DNA from: Vibrio sp. UBA2441 | GTDB lineage: Bacteria; Pseudomonadota; Gammaproteobacteria; Enterobacterales; Vibrionaceae | Assembly: GCA_002342685.1 (NCBI GenBank) | Contig: DDQN01000056.1 | Span: 1-64,000, forward strand | Length of the DNA: 64,000 nucleotides | Direction of reading: 5' to 3' | Shown here: positions 37,747 to 47,624 of the stretch, piece by piece | Position numbering within the stretch: position 1 is the stretch's first letter | Layout: each line of letters starts with the position of its first letter | Translations under genes and position numbers: made by a program | Notes under the pieces: generated by a model | What the model was told of the DNA's origin: nothing | Databases searched by the model: none | The model's input: only the letters and a program-made list of their open reading frames with translations

Positions 37747-39371
37747 CAGTGGGCTTGCTCCAAAGAACGGTTGATAATAATAAGAGGGATAAGGCCAACA
37801 AACACCAATAAAAGTGCAGGCATCGCAGCAAGTTCTAGCTGCTCATCAGAAGCAAAGTTATACACGTAGGTTGCTAGTGTTTCGAAATTAAACGGCCGTA
37901 AAAGCAGCGCTGCATTAAGTTCCTTCATAGATTCTATGAAAACCAATAACCCAGCTACTAATATACCTCTTCGTATCAAAGGAAAATGAACACGTTTAAG
38001 CATTTGGTTAGTATTGCAGCCCATCGTTTTACTGGCCATATCCAGAGACGGAGAGATCTTGTTTAAACTACTTTCCACCGCTCCTATTGCCACCGCAGAA
38101 AAACGCACCACCATAGCAAAGATAAGCGCAAACATAGAACCAGACAAGACTAAACCCGGGCGTCCCCATTGCATATATTTAGCAATGTCATTAATCCAGT
38201 GATCCATCGTCAGCACAGGGGCCATCACTCCAATAGCCAATACGGTACCGGGAACCGCATATCCCAGAGATGCCATACGCGAGTGGGTCAGGCTCATTTT
38301 GTCGGGCCTGATACGGATACTGAAATTCACCACTAAAGCGACAAACACGGCGATAATAGCAGCGGTGATAGATACCTGAAGACTATTCAGTGCATATTGT
38401 TGAAACTCAGAAGTCCAACTCTGTAAGAAATATTGATAAGCATATATTGCCAATTGAGCTAATGGCAGAATAAATGCGACGGCTACCAGCCCCCAGCACC
38501 AAAATAGAGCTAACCATTTTTTCCAACCATTCAGTTGATATCGACCATCTTCGTGGCTACTAAATGCCATCTGATATAATTTTTGTTTTCTCCGACTATA
38601 TCGTTCTGTACTGATGAGCAGAACAATTACGATAAGCATAATAGCCGATATCTTAGCGGCGGCGTGTAAGTTGGAATAACCAAGCCAAGTATCGTAAACC
38701 GCCGTAGTCAGGGTGTTCACGGCAAAATAGCTAACCGTACCAAAATCACCTAACGTTTCCATAGCAACCAAAGACAAACCAACCGCTATAGAAGGGCGAG
38801 CAAGAGGTAGAGAGATACGTTTAAAACTTTCCCAAGGAGAACATTTTAACAGACGAGCTGATTGCAGCAGAGTGACACTCTGTTCCATAAAAGCCGCACG
38901 ACACATCAGGTAAACATAAGGATATAAAACAAGCGCCAATATCGTAATGGCACCGGGCAGCGTTCTTAAATCTGGAAACCAGTACTCCCCTCCTTTCCAG
39001 TCAGTGAGGTCTCTTAAAAAAAGTTGTATAGGTCCAGCAAAGTCAAACCAGTCAGTATAGATATAACCGATGATATATCCTGGCATGGCTAATGGAAGGA
39101 CCAATGCCCATTGCAAAACTTTTTCTGTAGGCAAACGGCACATCGCCATTAACCAAGCACTGGGCACACCAATGAAAAACGAGAGTACTAACACCCCTAA
39201 TACTAAAATTATGGTGTTATACGTATACGTTGGCATCACCGTCGATAACAAATGGGGAAAAAGATCGCCAGAGTCACCGAGTGATAAATAGAATATAGCT
39301 AAAATGGGCAAAACCAGTAGCAGAGCTAAGCTTCCACTACTGGTTTTAAAAATTACATTTTTTTCTTTCAT
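37746..39371 (-). CDS. fbpB: Ferric iron ABC transporter, permease
   Basis: Fused double permease of 541 residues with about twelve membrane segments and two EAA-type loops, the FbpB/SfuB/FutB architecture. It moves Fe3+ from the binding protein across the inner membrane. Located between fbpA (68-bp gap) and fbpC (1-bp overlap). Confidence 0.93.
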   Translation of the reverse strand: MKEKNVIFKTSSGSLALLLVLPILAIFYLSLGDSGDLFPHLLSTVMPTYTYNTIILVLGVLVLSFFIGVPSAWLMAMCRLPTEKVLQWALVLPLAMPGYIIGYIYTDWFDFAGPIQLFLRDLTDWKGGEYWFPDLRTLPGAITILALVLYPYVYLMCRAAFMEQSVTLLQSARLLKCSPWESFKRISLPLARPSIAVGLSLVAMETLGDFGTVSYFAVNTLTTAVYDTWLGYSNLHAAAKISAIMLIVIVLLISTERYSRRKQKLYQMAFSSHEDGRYQLNGWKKWLALFWCWGLVAVAFILPLAQLAIYAYQYFLQSWTSEFQQYALNSLQVSITAAIIAVFVALVVNFSIRIRPDKMSLTHSRMASLGYAVPGTVLAIGVMAPVLTMDHWINDIAKYMQWGRPGLVLSGSMFALIFAMVVRFSAVAIGAVESSLNKISPSLDMASKTMGCNTNQMLKRVHFPLIRRGILVAGLLVFIESMKELNAALLLRPFNFETLATYVYNFASDEQLELAAMPALLLVFVGLIPLIIINRSLEQAH

Positions 39372-39439
39372 TACCTAATACAACAAAGGTATTTAAAGAG
39401 GGGAGTATCCCCTCTAATCTTTAGTTTTAAGGTTAAATG

Positions 39440-40453
39440 TTAAAGATCAAACTTCACTTCATCAAGAAGTTTAACTGCTTTGCTGTGATTATTGGCAATA
39501 TCTTCCAGTGGAAGCATATCCGCTTTAAAATCACCCCAAGATGCAACAAGTTCTGAACGTTTAACGCCTTCTTTCACTGGGTATTCGTAGTTCACTTCAG
39601 CATACATTTGCTGTGCTTTATCAGCCGTTAAGAACTCCATTAGCTTCTGAGCGTTTTCTTTGTTTGGAGAGTACTTCGCCATTGCCATACCGCTTACATT
39701 CACGTGTGTGCCCGTGGAATTTTGGTTCGGGAAGTTAATATAAACCGCGTCAGCCCATGCTTTCTGGTCTTCATTGTTAACCATTTTACCTAGGTAGTAA
39801 CTGTTACCAAGAGATACGTCACACAAGCCCTCTTTAATGGCTTTAACTTGTGCACGATCGTTACCCTGAGGTTTACGCGCTAAGTTGGCTTTCACACCCT
39901 CTAGCCATACTTTAGCTTCCGCTTCACCCTTATGAGCAATCATAGATGAAACAAGAGAAACATTGTAAGCGTGTTTACCGCTACGAGTACAAATTTTACC
40001 TTTGAATTCTGGATTGGCTAGGTCGGCATAATCAAACTCGGCACCTAGTTTACCTACATTGTCACGAGATGAGTAAACATTACGAGTACGTAAAGTTAAT
40101 GCAAACCACTCATCGTTGCTATCACGGTACTGTGCAGGAACGTTACCTTCGATAGTGTCACTTTGTACAGGTTGTACAACTTGTTTTTTAACCAAGTCAG
40201 CCAAACGGCTAATGTCTGTAGTTAGAATAACATCTGCAGGGCTATACTCGCCTTCTTGAACCAGTTTCTCTGCTAATCCTTTTTTTGCAAACTTCACGTT
40301 TACTTTAATACCAGTTTCTTTTGTAAACTCATTAAACATTGGCTCAACCAAAAAAGGCTGACGGTAAGAGTAAACATTCACTTCCTCTGCTGCAAAAGCG
40401 TGTGGAGCAATAGATGTAAGTGCAAAAGCAGAAAGCGCAAGAATCTTTTTCAT
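39440..40453 (-). CDS. fbpA: Ferric iron periplasmic binding protein
   Basis: FbpA/FutA-type Fe3+-binding protein, 337 residues, with a 21-residue signal peptide ending AFA. The adjacent tyrosines Tyr219-Tyr220 (NSYYLG) are the typical Fe3+ ligands. AAAGGAT lies before the ATG, and the Fur box lies 30-44 bp upstream, so it should be induced under iron limitation. Confidence 0.94.
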   Translation of the reverse strand: MKKILALSAFALTSIAPHAFAAEEVNVYSYRQPFLVEPMFNEFTKETGIKVNVKFAKKGLAEKLVQEGEYSPADVILTTDISRLADLVKKQVVQPVQSDTIEGNVPAQYRDSNDEWFALTLRTRNVYSSRDNVGKLGAEFDYADLANPEFKGKICTRSGKHAYNVSLVSSMIAHKGEAEAKVWLEGVKANLARKPQGNDRAQVKAIKEGLCDVSLGNSYYLGKMVNNEDQKAWADAVYINFPNQNSTGTHVNVSGMAMAKYSPNKENAQKLMEFLTADKAQQMYAEVNYEYPVKEGVKRSELVASWGDFKADMLPLEDIANNHSKAVKLLDEVKFDL

Positions 40454-40482
40454 TGTAAATCCTTTAAGTATAGATGCAAATG

Positions 40483-40497
40483 ATAATAATTATCGTT
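40483..40497. promoter_or_regulatory. Fur box of fbpABC
   Basis: TGATAATAATTATCG matches the 7-1-7 Fur inverted repeat TGATAAT-N-ATTATCA at all but one arm position. It lies just upstream of fbpA. Confidence 0.85.
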
Positions 40498-40688
40498 CGT
40501 CATTATATTTAATGTGACGGAAAGTTCAATGACTTTTATCAATAAAAATACAAGTTGAGAAAAAAAATTGGACAAACTGGAATGGAGCGGCTTCTAAACG
40601 GTTCAATTTCCATACGCTATAAATTAGCGCAGCTAAACCAAACTAGCTACACATGTAGTCCTGACATAGTTGGTTGCTTAGAAACAAA

Positions 40689-40712
40689 GAAGCCCGCTAT
40701 ATAGCGGGCTTC
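40689..40712 (-). terminator. amtB intrinsic terminator
   Basis: A perfect 24-nt inverted repeat, GAAGCCCGCTAT with its complement. On the minus strand TTTGTTT follows. Ends the glnK-amtB transcript. Confidence 0.82.
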
Positions 40713-40729
40713 ATACTCATTAAGTTAAC

Positions 40730-41959
40730 TTACTTTAGCGAAACAAACTCAGGGTAAGCGCCTACACCACAATCGTGCATATCCATACCTTCAAGCTCTT
40801 CATCTTCAGTAACACGGATGCCCACTGTGGCCTTAAGTACCGACCAGACAACAAGGCTTGCACAGAATACCCAAGCAAAGATTACCGCAGCACCTAATAG
40901 CTGAGCGCCAAATGATGCATCACCATTGCTCATTGGTACCAACATCAGACCTAAGAATCCACATACACCGTGTACTGAGATAGCGCCTACAGGATCATCG
41001 ATTTTTACTTTATCCAGGGCAATGATACTAAATACAACCAATACACCAGCGATAGCACCTATGATGACAGAGAATACAGGCGAAGGAGATAAAGGGTCTG
41101 CTGTAATAGCAACCAAACCAGCTAATGCACCATTTAGAATCATCGTAAGGTCAGCTTTACCCCAAGTGGTTTTACAAACTAGCAGAGAAGCAATCGCACC
41201 TGCTGCTGCTGCTGCGTTAGTATTCAAGAATATTTGACCTACCGCCGTTGCGTTTTCAAAATCAGAAAGCATCAACTGAGAACCACCGTTAAAGCCAAAC
41301 CAACCGAACCAAAGTATGAATGTACCTAATGTTGCTAACGGCATGTTTGAACCAGGAATAGGGTGAACTTCGCCGTTCTTACCATATTTACCTTTACGGG
41401 CACCCAGTAATAATACACCAGCCAACGCTGCTGCTGCACCAGCCATATGAACAATACCTGAACCAGCAAAGTCACTGAATCCAGCTTCAGAAAGGAAGCC
41501 ACCGCCCCAAGTCCAATAACCTTCAATTGGATAGATAACGCCAGTTAGTACAACTGAGAATAGCAAAAATGCCCAAAGCTTCATACGTTCAGCAACCGCA
41601 CCAGAAACAACTGACATCGCTGTTGCCACAAATACGACCTGGAAGAAGAAATCTGATTCCAATGAATGGTCAGCCCCCTCACCTTGAGTGCCAATTAGCG
41701 CACCAATCGAAGGTATAAAGCCACCTTCACTATTGTCTACGTACATAATGTTGTAACCAATAAGCAAATACATGGTACAAGCGATAGCGTATAGTACGAA
41801 GTTCTTGGTTAATATCTCAGTGGTATTTTTGGAGCGAACTAAACCCGCCTCCAACATGGCGAAACCAGCGGCCATCCACATGACTAACGCACCTGAAATT
41901 AGAAAGAAAAAAGTGTCTAGTGCGTAACGTAATTCAGTTACTGTTGTTAAAAGTTCCAT
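40730..41959 (-). CDS. amtB: Ammonium transporter AmtB
   Basis: Trimeric inner-membrane ammonium channel, 409 residues with eleven predicted membrane segments. Conserved blocks include GYWTWGGGFL and the FAGSGIVHMAGA segment with the first pore His. It follows glnK by 18 bp on the same strand, so the transporter and its PII regulator are co-expressed. Confidence 0.96.
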   Translation of the reverse strand: MELLTTVTELRYALDTFFFLISGALVMWMAAGFAMLEAGLVRSKNTTEILTKNFVLYAIACTMYLLIGYNIMYVDNSEGGFIPSIGALIGTQGEGADHSLESDFFFQVVFVATAMSVVSGAVAERMKLWAFLLFSVVLTGVIYPIEGYWTWGGGFLSEAGFSDFAGSGIVHMAGAAAALAGVLLLGARKGKYGKNGEVHPIPGSNMPLATLGTFILWFGWFGFNGGSQLMLSDFENATAVGQIFLNTNAAAAAGAIASLLVCKTTWGKADLTMILNGALAGLVAITADPLSPSPVFSVIIGAIAGVLVVFSIIALDKVKIDDPVGAISVHGVCGFLGLMLVPMSNGDASFGAQLLGAAVIFAWVFCASLVVWSVLKATVGIRVTEDEELEGMDMHDCGVGAYPEFVSLK

Positions 41960-41977
41960 TATAAATTCTCCAATCCC

Positions 41978-42316
41978 TTAAAGAGCTTCTGTATCCATTT
42001 CACCAGTACGAATACGTACTACCTGACTCAAATCGTAAACAAATATCTTTCCGTCACCGATTTTTCCTGTGTGAGCGGCTTTACTTACTGCATCAATGAC
42101 ACGTTCAACATTTTCCGCCTGTGTAGCGATCTCGAGTTTTACTTTTGGTAAAAAATCGACCTGATACTCAGCTCCACGATACAATTCAGTGTGACCTTTC
42201 TGGCGACCAAAGCCTTTTACTTCAGATACCGTCATCCCTTCGATACCCACATCGGAAAGTGCTTCCCGCACATCGTCTAATTTAAATGGTTTGATTATCG
42301 CGTTTATTAGTTTCAT
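41978..42316 (-). CDS. glnK: Nitrogen regulatory PII protein GlnK
   Basis: Trimeric PII signal protein, 112 residues. It reads glutamine and 2-oxoglutarate and plugs AmtB when ammonium is plentiful. The T-loop Tyr51 (RGAEY), the uridylylation site, is present. First gene of glnK-amtB, behind a sigma54-like promoter and an NtrC-like site. Confidence 0.96.
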   Translation of the reverse strand: MKLINAIIKPFKLDDVREALSDVGIEGMTVSEVKGFGRQKGHTELYRGAEYQVDFLPKVKLEIATQAENVERVIDAVSKAAHTGKIGDGKIFVYDLSQVVRIRTGEMDTEAL

Positions 42317-42360
42317 TGCATTCCCTCAGAGCATTTAATTTCGTTAACAGTGAAGTAACA

Positions 42361-42376
42361 ATCAAGAGGCATGCCA
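42361..42376 (-). promoter_or_regulatory. sigma54-like promoter of glnK-amtB
   Basis: The minus strand reads TGGCATGCCTCTTGAT. GG and the -12 dinucleotide are 10 bp apart, as in TGGCAC-N5-TTGC, though GA replaces GC at -12. Predicted start lies about 34 bp before glnK. Confidence 0.6.
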
Positions 42377-42439
42377 AAAACGCAACCGACTGAAAAGTAA
42401 GGGTTATATTATTTAAATGTAAATTACTTGAAAATATAA

Positions 42440-42454
42440 GCACCAAAATAGTGC
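42440..42454. promoter_or_regulatory. NtrC-like enhancer site
   Basis: GCACCAAAATAGTGC fits the NtrC dyad (GCAC, spacer, GTGC) and lies about 70 bp upstream of the sigma54-like promoter, a normal enhancer distance. Confidence 0.65.
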
Positions 42455-42558
42455 AGGAAAATCACAATTATGAGGCGGGAAATATGTCAGCCCTATTATT
42501 GTGCAATAGGGACAATCGACAGAGATATGAGATAAATGGAGAGTGATATTGCAGTAAA

Positions 42559-42921
42559 TTAACCTATAAAATCCAGCCAGGAATTAAGCAGTTGCTCAAA
42601 ATCTTCCAGACCGCAACCCGCAGTACTTTCACTAGTGTAGTAATCGAATTCACTTTCTTGCGGTAATTCTTCATCCGTGCTGAGTATATTTTCCTGAACC
42701 GTCACTTCATCATGAAGCAGAGATATTGATATCTCTTTCCCCTGAAAAGAAAACTCTTGGCTCGCCCCCGCTTTAATCTGTTTGATGGTAGAGAGCAACT
42801 GGTCAATAAAGCGTTTATCCGTATAAACCTCTTGTTCTAGCCAGCGTCCTACAACCTCATGTCCCATACTGCATTTAATGCGATACTCACCAGTCAGACC
42901 ACGGACAAATTGATATTCCAT
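42559..42921 (-). CDS. yacL: UPF0231 family protein YacL
   Basis: Small conserved gammaproteobacterial protein of unknown function. I recognise the YacL pattern: MEYQF start, SMGHEVVGRW near residue 18, an acidic second half, and the C-terminal CGLEDFEQLL. The ATG at 42921 gives 120 residues, the family length; an upstream in-frame start at 43020 would add a non-family extension running into the lysS terminator. A 14-bp palindrome lies 21 bp before the start. Confidence 0.85.
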   Translation of the reverse strand: MEYQFVRGLTGEYRIKCSMGHEVVGRWLEQEVYTDKRFIDQLLSTIKQIKAGASQEFSFQGKEISISLLHDEVTVQENILSTDEELPQESEFDYYTSESTAGCGLEDFEQLLNSWLDFIG

Positions 42922-42941
42922 AAATTTTATCTCAATGTAAT

Positions 42942-42955
42942 TGGGGTATACCCCA
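42942..42955. promoter_or_regulatory. Perfect 14-bp palindrome before yacL
   Basis: TGGGGTATACCCCA is perfectly self-complementary and lies 21 bp upstream of the yacL start. It may be an operator; no protein can be assigned. Confidence 0.4.
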
Positions 42956-42961
42956 TTGATA

Positions 42962-42999
42962 CAAAAAATCGAGGAGAGCACGTGAGTACTCTCCTCGAT
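42962..42999 (-). terminator. prfB-lysS operon terminator
   Basis: An 11-bp stem (42968-42978 with 42989-42999) is followed on the minus strand by TTTTTTG. It ends the lysS transcript. Confidence 0.88.
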
Positions 43000-43068
43000 A
43001 TTCATTACCCTAAAAACCAACAGCTTGAACTATTTGTCTTATGAAATAGTTCTAAGCGATTTTTGGCC

Positions 43069-44589
43069 TTACGCTTGCGGTCTCATTGCAGGGAATAGGA
43101 TCACATCGCGAATGGTATGTGTGTTAGTAAACAACATCGCCAAACGGTCAATACCAATACCCTGACCTGCTGTTGGCGGTAATCCATGCTCAAGTGCAGT
43201 GATGTAATCTGCGTCGTAGTACATAGCTTCGTCATCACCAGCATCTTTCGCTTCTACTTGTGCTTTAAAACGAGCATCTTGATCTTCAGCGTCGTTCAGC
43301 TCAGAGAAACCATTCGCAACTTCGCGACCTCCGATAAAGAACTCGAAGCGATCAGTGATAAACGGATTATCATCATTGCGACGAGCCAGAGGAGAAATGT
43401 CCGCCGGGTATTCAGTAATAAACGTTGGCTGAATAAGTTTAGGTTCTGCGGTTTCGCCAAAGATTTCTTCGAGTAACTGACCACAAGTCCAGAAGGATTC
43501 AACATCCATATGAACAGATTTCGCAATGCTAACAAGGTAATCACGGTCTTGCACTTTCTCATAAGTTAGCGCTTGAATCTCTGCGTGATCAGGATTGTAC
43601 TGTTTGATTGCACTTAGCATGCTCATACGTGGATATGTGCCACCAAACTCAACCATTTCATCGCCATAAGGCATTGCAGTAGCACCCAGAACTTCCATAG
43701 ATACCGTGCGCAGCATCTCTTCAGTCAGATCCATAAGATCATTGTAGTCTGCATATGCCATATAGAATTCCATCATAGTGAATTCTGGATTGTGGCGTGG
43801 AGAAAGACCTTCATTACGGAAATTACGGTTGATCTCAAATACGCGGTCAAAACCTCCGACCGTTAAACGCTTCAAGTAAAGCTCTGGTGCAACACGCAGG
43901 TACATATCAATATCCAGCGCATTGTGGTGTGTAATAAACGGACGTGCCGTTGCACCACCAGGAATGACATGCATCATCGGTGTTTCTACTTCCATAAACT
44001 GCTTAGACACCATAAAATTACGAATGGCAGTAACCAGCTTTGATCGGATGATAAAAGCATTACGTGAATCTTCATTCACGATAAGATCAACATAACGTTG
44101 GCGATAACGCATCTCTTGATCCGTCAAGCCATGGAACTTTTCAGGAAGTGGGCGAAGTGCTTTTGTCAGCAATACATACTCTTCCATATTAACGTAAAGG
44201 TCACCTTTGCCTGATTTATGCAACGCACCTTTTACACCAACGATGTCACCAATATCTAAACCTTGATATTTTTCTTTTAGTTCTTTTTGAACCGGCTTAG
44301 CTGCATAAGCCTGAATACGGCCTGATGTTTCCTGAATAACCAAAAAAGGACCACGTTTTGCCATTACACGACCAGCAATAGCAACAATATGATTTAATTC
44401 TTCTAGCTCTTCCTTACTCTTCTCGCCAAACTCTGCCTGAAGATCACCCGCTAGGCTATCGCGGCGAAAATCGTTTGGATGCCCATTCGCTTTACACTCT
44501 TTGCGAATATGTTCTAGTTTCGCACGACGCTCAGCAATCAGTTTGTTTTCTTCTTGTGCATTTACTTCTGAGTGAACTTGTTCAGTCAT
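43069..44589 (-). CDS. lysS: Lysyl-tRNA synthetase, class II
   Basis: Charges tRNA-Lys. 506 residues: N-terminal OB-fold anticodon-binding domain (about 60-170) and class II catalytic core with motif 2 (FRNEGLSPRHNPEFT) and motif 3 (GIGIDRLAML) near the C-terminus. It follows prfB by 26 bp, the conserved prfB-lysS pair, and has a strong terminator. Confidence 0.97.
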   Translation of the reverse strand: MTEQVHSEVNAQEENKLIAERRAKLEHIRKECKANGHPNDFRRDSLAGDLQAEFGEKSKEELEELNHIVAIAGRVMAKRGPFLVIQETSGRIQAYAAKPVQKELKEKYQGLDIGDIVGVKGALHKSGKGDLYVNMEEYVLLTKALRPLPEKFHGLTDQEMRYRQRYVDLIVNEDSRNAFIIRSKLVTAIRNFMVSKQFMEVETPMMHVIPGGATARPFITHHNALDIDMYLRVAPELYLKRLTVGGFDRVFEINRNFRNEGLSPRHNPEFTMMEFYMAYADYNDLMDLTEEMLRTVSMEVLGATAMPYGDEMVEFGGTYPRMSMLSAIKQYNPDHAEIQALTYEKVQDRDYLVSIAKSVHMDVESFWTCGQLLEEIFGETAEPKLIQPTFITEYPADISPLARRNDDNPFITDRFEFFIGGREVANGFSELNDAEDQDARFKAQVEAKDAGDDEAMYYDADYITALEHGLPPTAGQGIGIDRLAMLFTNTHTIRDVILFPAMRPQA

Positions 44590-44615
44590 TTTCTTATTAC
44601 CTTAATTAAACGTGC

Positions 44616-45714
44616 TTACAGACCTGACTTCAGGCTGGCTTCGATAAATTTGTCTAGATCACCGTCAAGTACCGCTTGCGTATTACGGTTCTCAATGCCG
44701 GTGCGTAAATCTTTAATGCGCGAATCATCCAGAACGTAAGAACGGATCTGGCTGCCCCATCCGATATCGGACTTGGCGTTTTCATTCGCTTGTTTTTCTG
44801 CATTTTGCTTTTGCAATTCAAGTTCAAACAGTTTTGCTTTCAACTGTTTCATCGCCTGATCTTTGTTTTTATGCTGCGAACGATCATTCTGACATTGCAC
44901 TACAGTATTTGTCGGCAAGTGAGTAATACGAACCGCTGATTCAGTGGTGTTTACGTGCTGACCACCCGCGCCAGATGCACGATACACATCAATACGAAGA
45001 TCCGATGGATTAATATCGATAGCTATGTTGTCGTCAATCTCAGGATAAATAAATGCAGAGGCGAATGAAGTATGTCGACGACCGCCTGAATCAAATGGCG
45101 ATTTACGAACCAGACGGTGAACACCTGTCTCAGTACGTAACCATCCGTAAGCATATTCGCCCACAATTCGAACTGTAGCGGATTTTAAACCAGCAACATC
45201 ACCGTCAGAAACTTCAATAATTTCTGTCTTGAAGCCTTTGGCTTCAGCCCAACGAAGATACATACGAAGCAACATTGAAGTCCAATCTTGAGCCTCTGTA
45301 CCACCAGAGCCTGATTGCAAGTCAATATAACAGTCAGAGCCATCATGCTCACCAGAGAACATTCGACGGAACTCTAATTTCTCCAGCTTAGCTTCAAGCT
45401 CAGAAAGTTCCGGGTCGATCTCGTCAAATGTTTCTTGATCTTCAGCTTCTATTGCCAGTTCCAAAAGGCCTTCAACATCATCAACACCTTGCTCTAATTG
45501 GTCAATAGTATCAACAACTGCTTCCAGTGATGAACGTTCTTTACCCAGAGCTTGTGCTCGTTCAGGTTCGTTCCATACTTCTGGTTGTTCCAGTTCTGCA
45601 TTTACTTCTTCTAAACGCTCTTTCTTAGCGTCATAGTCAAAGGTACCCCCTCAGGACATTCGTGCGTTCAGACACGTCCTGTAAGCGGTTTTTAATTGGA
45701 TTGATTTCAAACAT
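44616..45714 (-). CDS. prfB: Peptide chain release factor 2 (programmed +1 frameshift)
   Basis: Releases peptides at UGA and UAA codons. The gene starts at the ATG at 45714, reads 25 codons, meets an in-frame TGA (45639-45637) and must shift +1 at CTT-TGA-C (45642-45636) to continue to 44616, 365 residues in all. The Shine-Dalgarno-like AGGGGG (45651-45646) lies just before the slippery CTT. SPF tripeptide and the GGQ motif (SGAGGQHVN) are present. Low RF2 activity favours the shift, giving autoregulation. An annotation starting at 45464 would miss the N-terminus. Confidence 0.96.
45636..45651 (-). promoter_or_regulatory. prfB recoding signal
   Basis: Minus strand AGG GGG TAC CTT TGA C: internal SD-like sequence, slippery CTT, poor-context TGA. 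It matches the classical RF2 frameshift site except TAC for TAT. Confidence 0.95.
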
Positions 45715-45793
45715 GTTTACTCAACAATAAGTCTAGATTTTAACCGCAGAATTCTACTGAAAAATGTGATGAAGATACAGGGAAATATTATTT

Positions 45794-47527
45794 CTACTCT
45801 ATGCACTCTACCATCAATTGTAGCGACTGATTGCCACGAAATTCATTGATATCCAAACGATAGGCCATACGCACTGTTTTCGTGGCGGCATCTGGCCAAC
45901 GACGCAAGTCGACATTAAAGGCGATTGCATCCAGAGTCAGGTTGGTAGGATGGCCTTTAAATAGAGGTTCCACTATCATCTTCAGGTGCTTTTCGCCAAC
46001 CAGTTTTTGATGCAAAACCTTAAAATCCCCATCAAAAGTGGGCTCTGGAAAATTTTGTCCCCAGGGGCCTGCGTCTCTAAGCTGTTGGGCGGTATGCATT
46101 GAAAATTCTTCAGGTATCAGTTCTCCATCTGATAGCACAACTCCCTGCAACGCCGCTTCATCAAGCTCTTCTCTCACTATTTGATCAAAAAGCTTACAAA
46201 ATAGATCATAGTTAGTTTCTTTGATTGTCAGTCCAGCCGCCATAGCATGACCACCAAATTTCAAGATTAAATCTGGATGTTGTGTATCGATCCGATCGAG
46301 TGCGTCTCGCATATGTAAACCAGAAATTGACCGACATGAGCCCTTGATAAAGCCATCACCACCGTCAGCAAATGCAATCACCGGACGATGAAACTTATCC
46401 TTAATTCGAGAAGCGACAATGCCAATAACGCCTTGATGCCAATCACGTTGAAATAGCACTAACCCATAAGGGAGTTCGGAGCTATCACCAAATTGGAGCC
46501 TTTCACAAAAAGCAACAGCCTCTTGCTTCATGCTCTCTTCAATTTCTCTGCGGGTTTGATTTAACCCATCCAATTCATTTGCCATTCTGCGAGCTGCATG
46601 AATATTATTACTCATCAGAAGCTCTACACCGAAGGACATATCATCCAACCGCCCTGCTGCATTAATTCTTGGTCCAAGTGCAAAACCGAAATCAGCAGCA
46701 ACTAACCTTTTGGCATCTCTTTTTGCCACTTCAATTAATGCCTGAATACCAGGGCGAGCTTTTCCCGCTCTAATTCTCTGTAACCCCTGATGAACTAAAA
46801 TACGGTTGTTTTCATCAAGAGATACCACATCAGCAACCGTACCCAGCGCCACAAGATCCAATAACTCAGCCAGGTTTGGTTCTGGCATATTATTATTAGC
46901 AAACCATTGTTGTTCACGCATACAGGCTCTGAGTGCCAGCATTAAATAAAAAGCAACACCAACACCAGCAAGTGCTTTGGAAGGAAAATCGCATTCATGT
47001 AAATTTGGATTGACCATTGCGTCCGCAACAGGCAGTTCACCACCGGGTAAATGGTGATCAGTGACAATAACTTTAAGCCCCTGAGATTTGGCGTATTTCA
47101 CCCCATCCAAAGACGATACGCCATTATCTACTGTCATTATGAGTTCAGCACCAAGTTCAATGGCTTGGTCAACAACTTCGGGACTTAAACCATAACCATC
47201 TTCAAAACGATTGGGGACCAAATAATCGACATTTCGACTACCAAAACTGCGCAAAGCTAAAACCGACAACGCAGAACTAGTCGCACCATCGGCATCAAAG
47301 TCGCCAACAACAATAATACGACGATTTTCAGTAATGGCGGCAAACAATAGCTCTACTGCCTTTTGAATACCGTATAACTCATGGAAAGCATGTAACCCCT
47401 TCGCTGCTTTCTCTAACTGCTTTGGATGAGAAATCCCTCGGGATATATAGATCCGACGAAGCAACGGAGACATAGTTTCAGGAAGTAGAGTAAGATCGGG
47501 AACCGAACGGCGAGTGATTTTTATCAT
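45794..47527 (-). CDS. recJ: Single-stranded-DNA-specific exonuclease RecJ
   Basis: 5'-3' exonuclease for recombination and mismatch repair. DHH-family motifs are visible: VGDFDADGATS, VTDHHLPGG and the C-terminal DHHA1 block FGGHAMAAG. 577 residues from the ATG at 47527, where family similarity starts (KITRRSVPD). A TTG at 47548 is an in-frame alternative and neither has a strong ribosome binding site. Part of xerD-dsbC-recJ-prfB-lysS. Confidence 0.96.
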   Translation of the reverse strand: MIKITRRSVPDLTLLPETMSPLLRRIYISRGISHPKQLEKAAKGLHAFHELYGIQKAVELLFAAITENRRIIVVGDFDADGATSSALSVLALRSFGSRNVDYLVPNRFEDGYGLSPEVVDQAIELGAELIMTVDNGVSSLDGVKYAKSQGLKVIVTDHHLPGGELPVADAMVNPNLHECDFPSKALAGVGVAFYLMLALRACMREQQWFANNNMPEPNLAELLDLVALGTVADVVSLDENNRILVHQGLQRIRAGKARPGIQALIEVAKRDAKRLVAADFGFALGPRINAAGRLDDMSFGVELLMSNNIHAARRMANELDGLNQTRREIEESMKQEAVAFCERLQFGDSSELPYGLVLFQRDWHQGVIGIVASRIKDKFHRPVIAFADGGDGFIKGSCRSISGLHMRDALDRIDTQHPDLILKFGGHAMAAGLTIKETNYDLFCKLFDQIVREELDEAALQGVVLSDGELIPEEFSMHTAQQLRDAGPWGQNFPEPTFDGDFKVLHQKLVGEKHLKMIVEPLFKGHPTNLTLDAIAFNVDLRRWPDAATKTVRMAYRLDINEFRGNQSLQLMVECIE

Positions 47528-47624
47528 TTGAATTAGGGTTAGTCTCAATTTAGTTTAAGCGTTTAATGAATATAATAAATGTGTATCGAAAAAATAAACT
47601 CTTCCGATACACATATTAATGGGA

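Noticed and set aside
42982..42993. GTGAGTACTCTC, one mismatch from the SlmA consensus
   Set aside because: It falls in the loop and right arm of the lysS terminator hairpin, so the match is best explained by that structure. Position gives no support for an operator.
44616..45464. prfB as a truncated or broken gene
   Set aside because: The missing N-terminus is present in the other frame up to 45714, and the canonical recoding signal joins the two.
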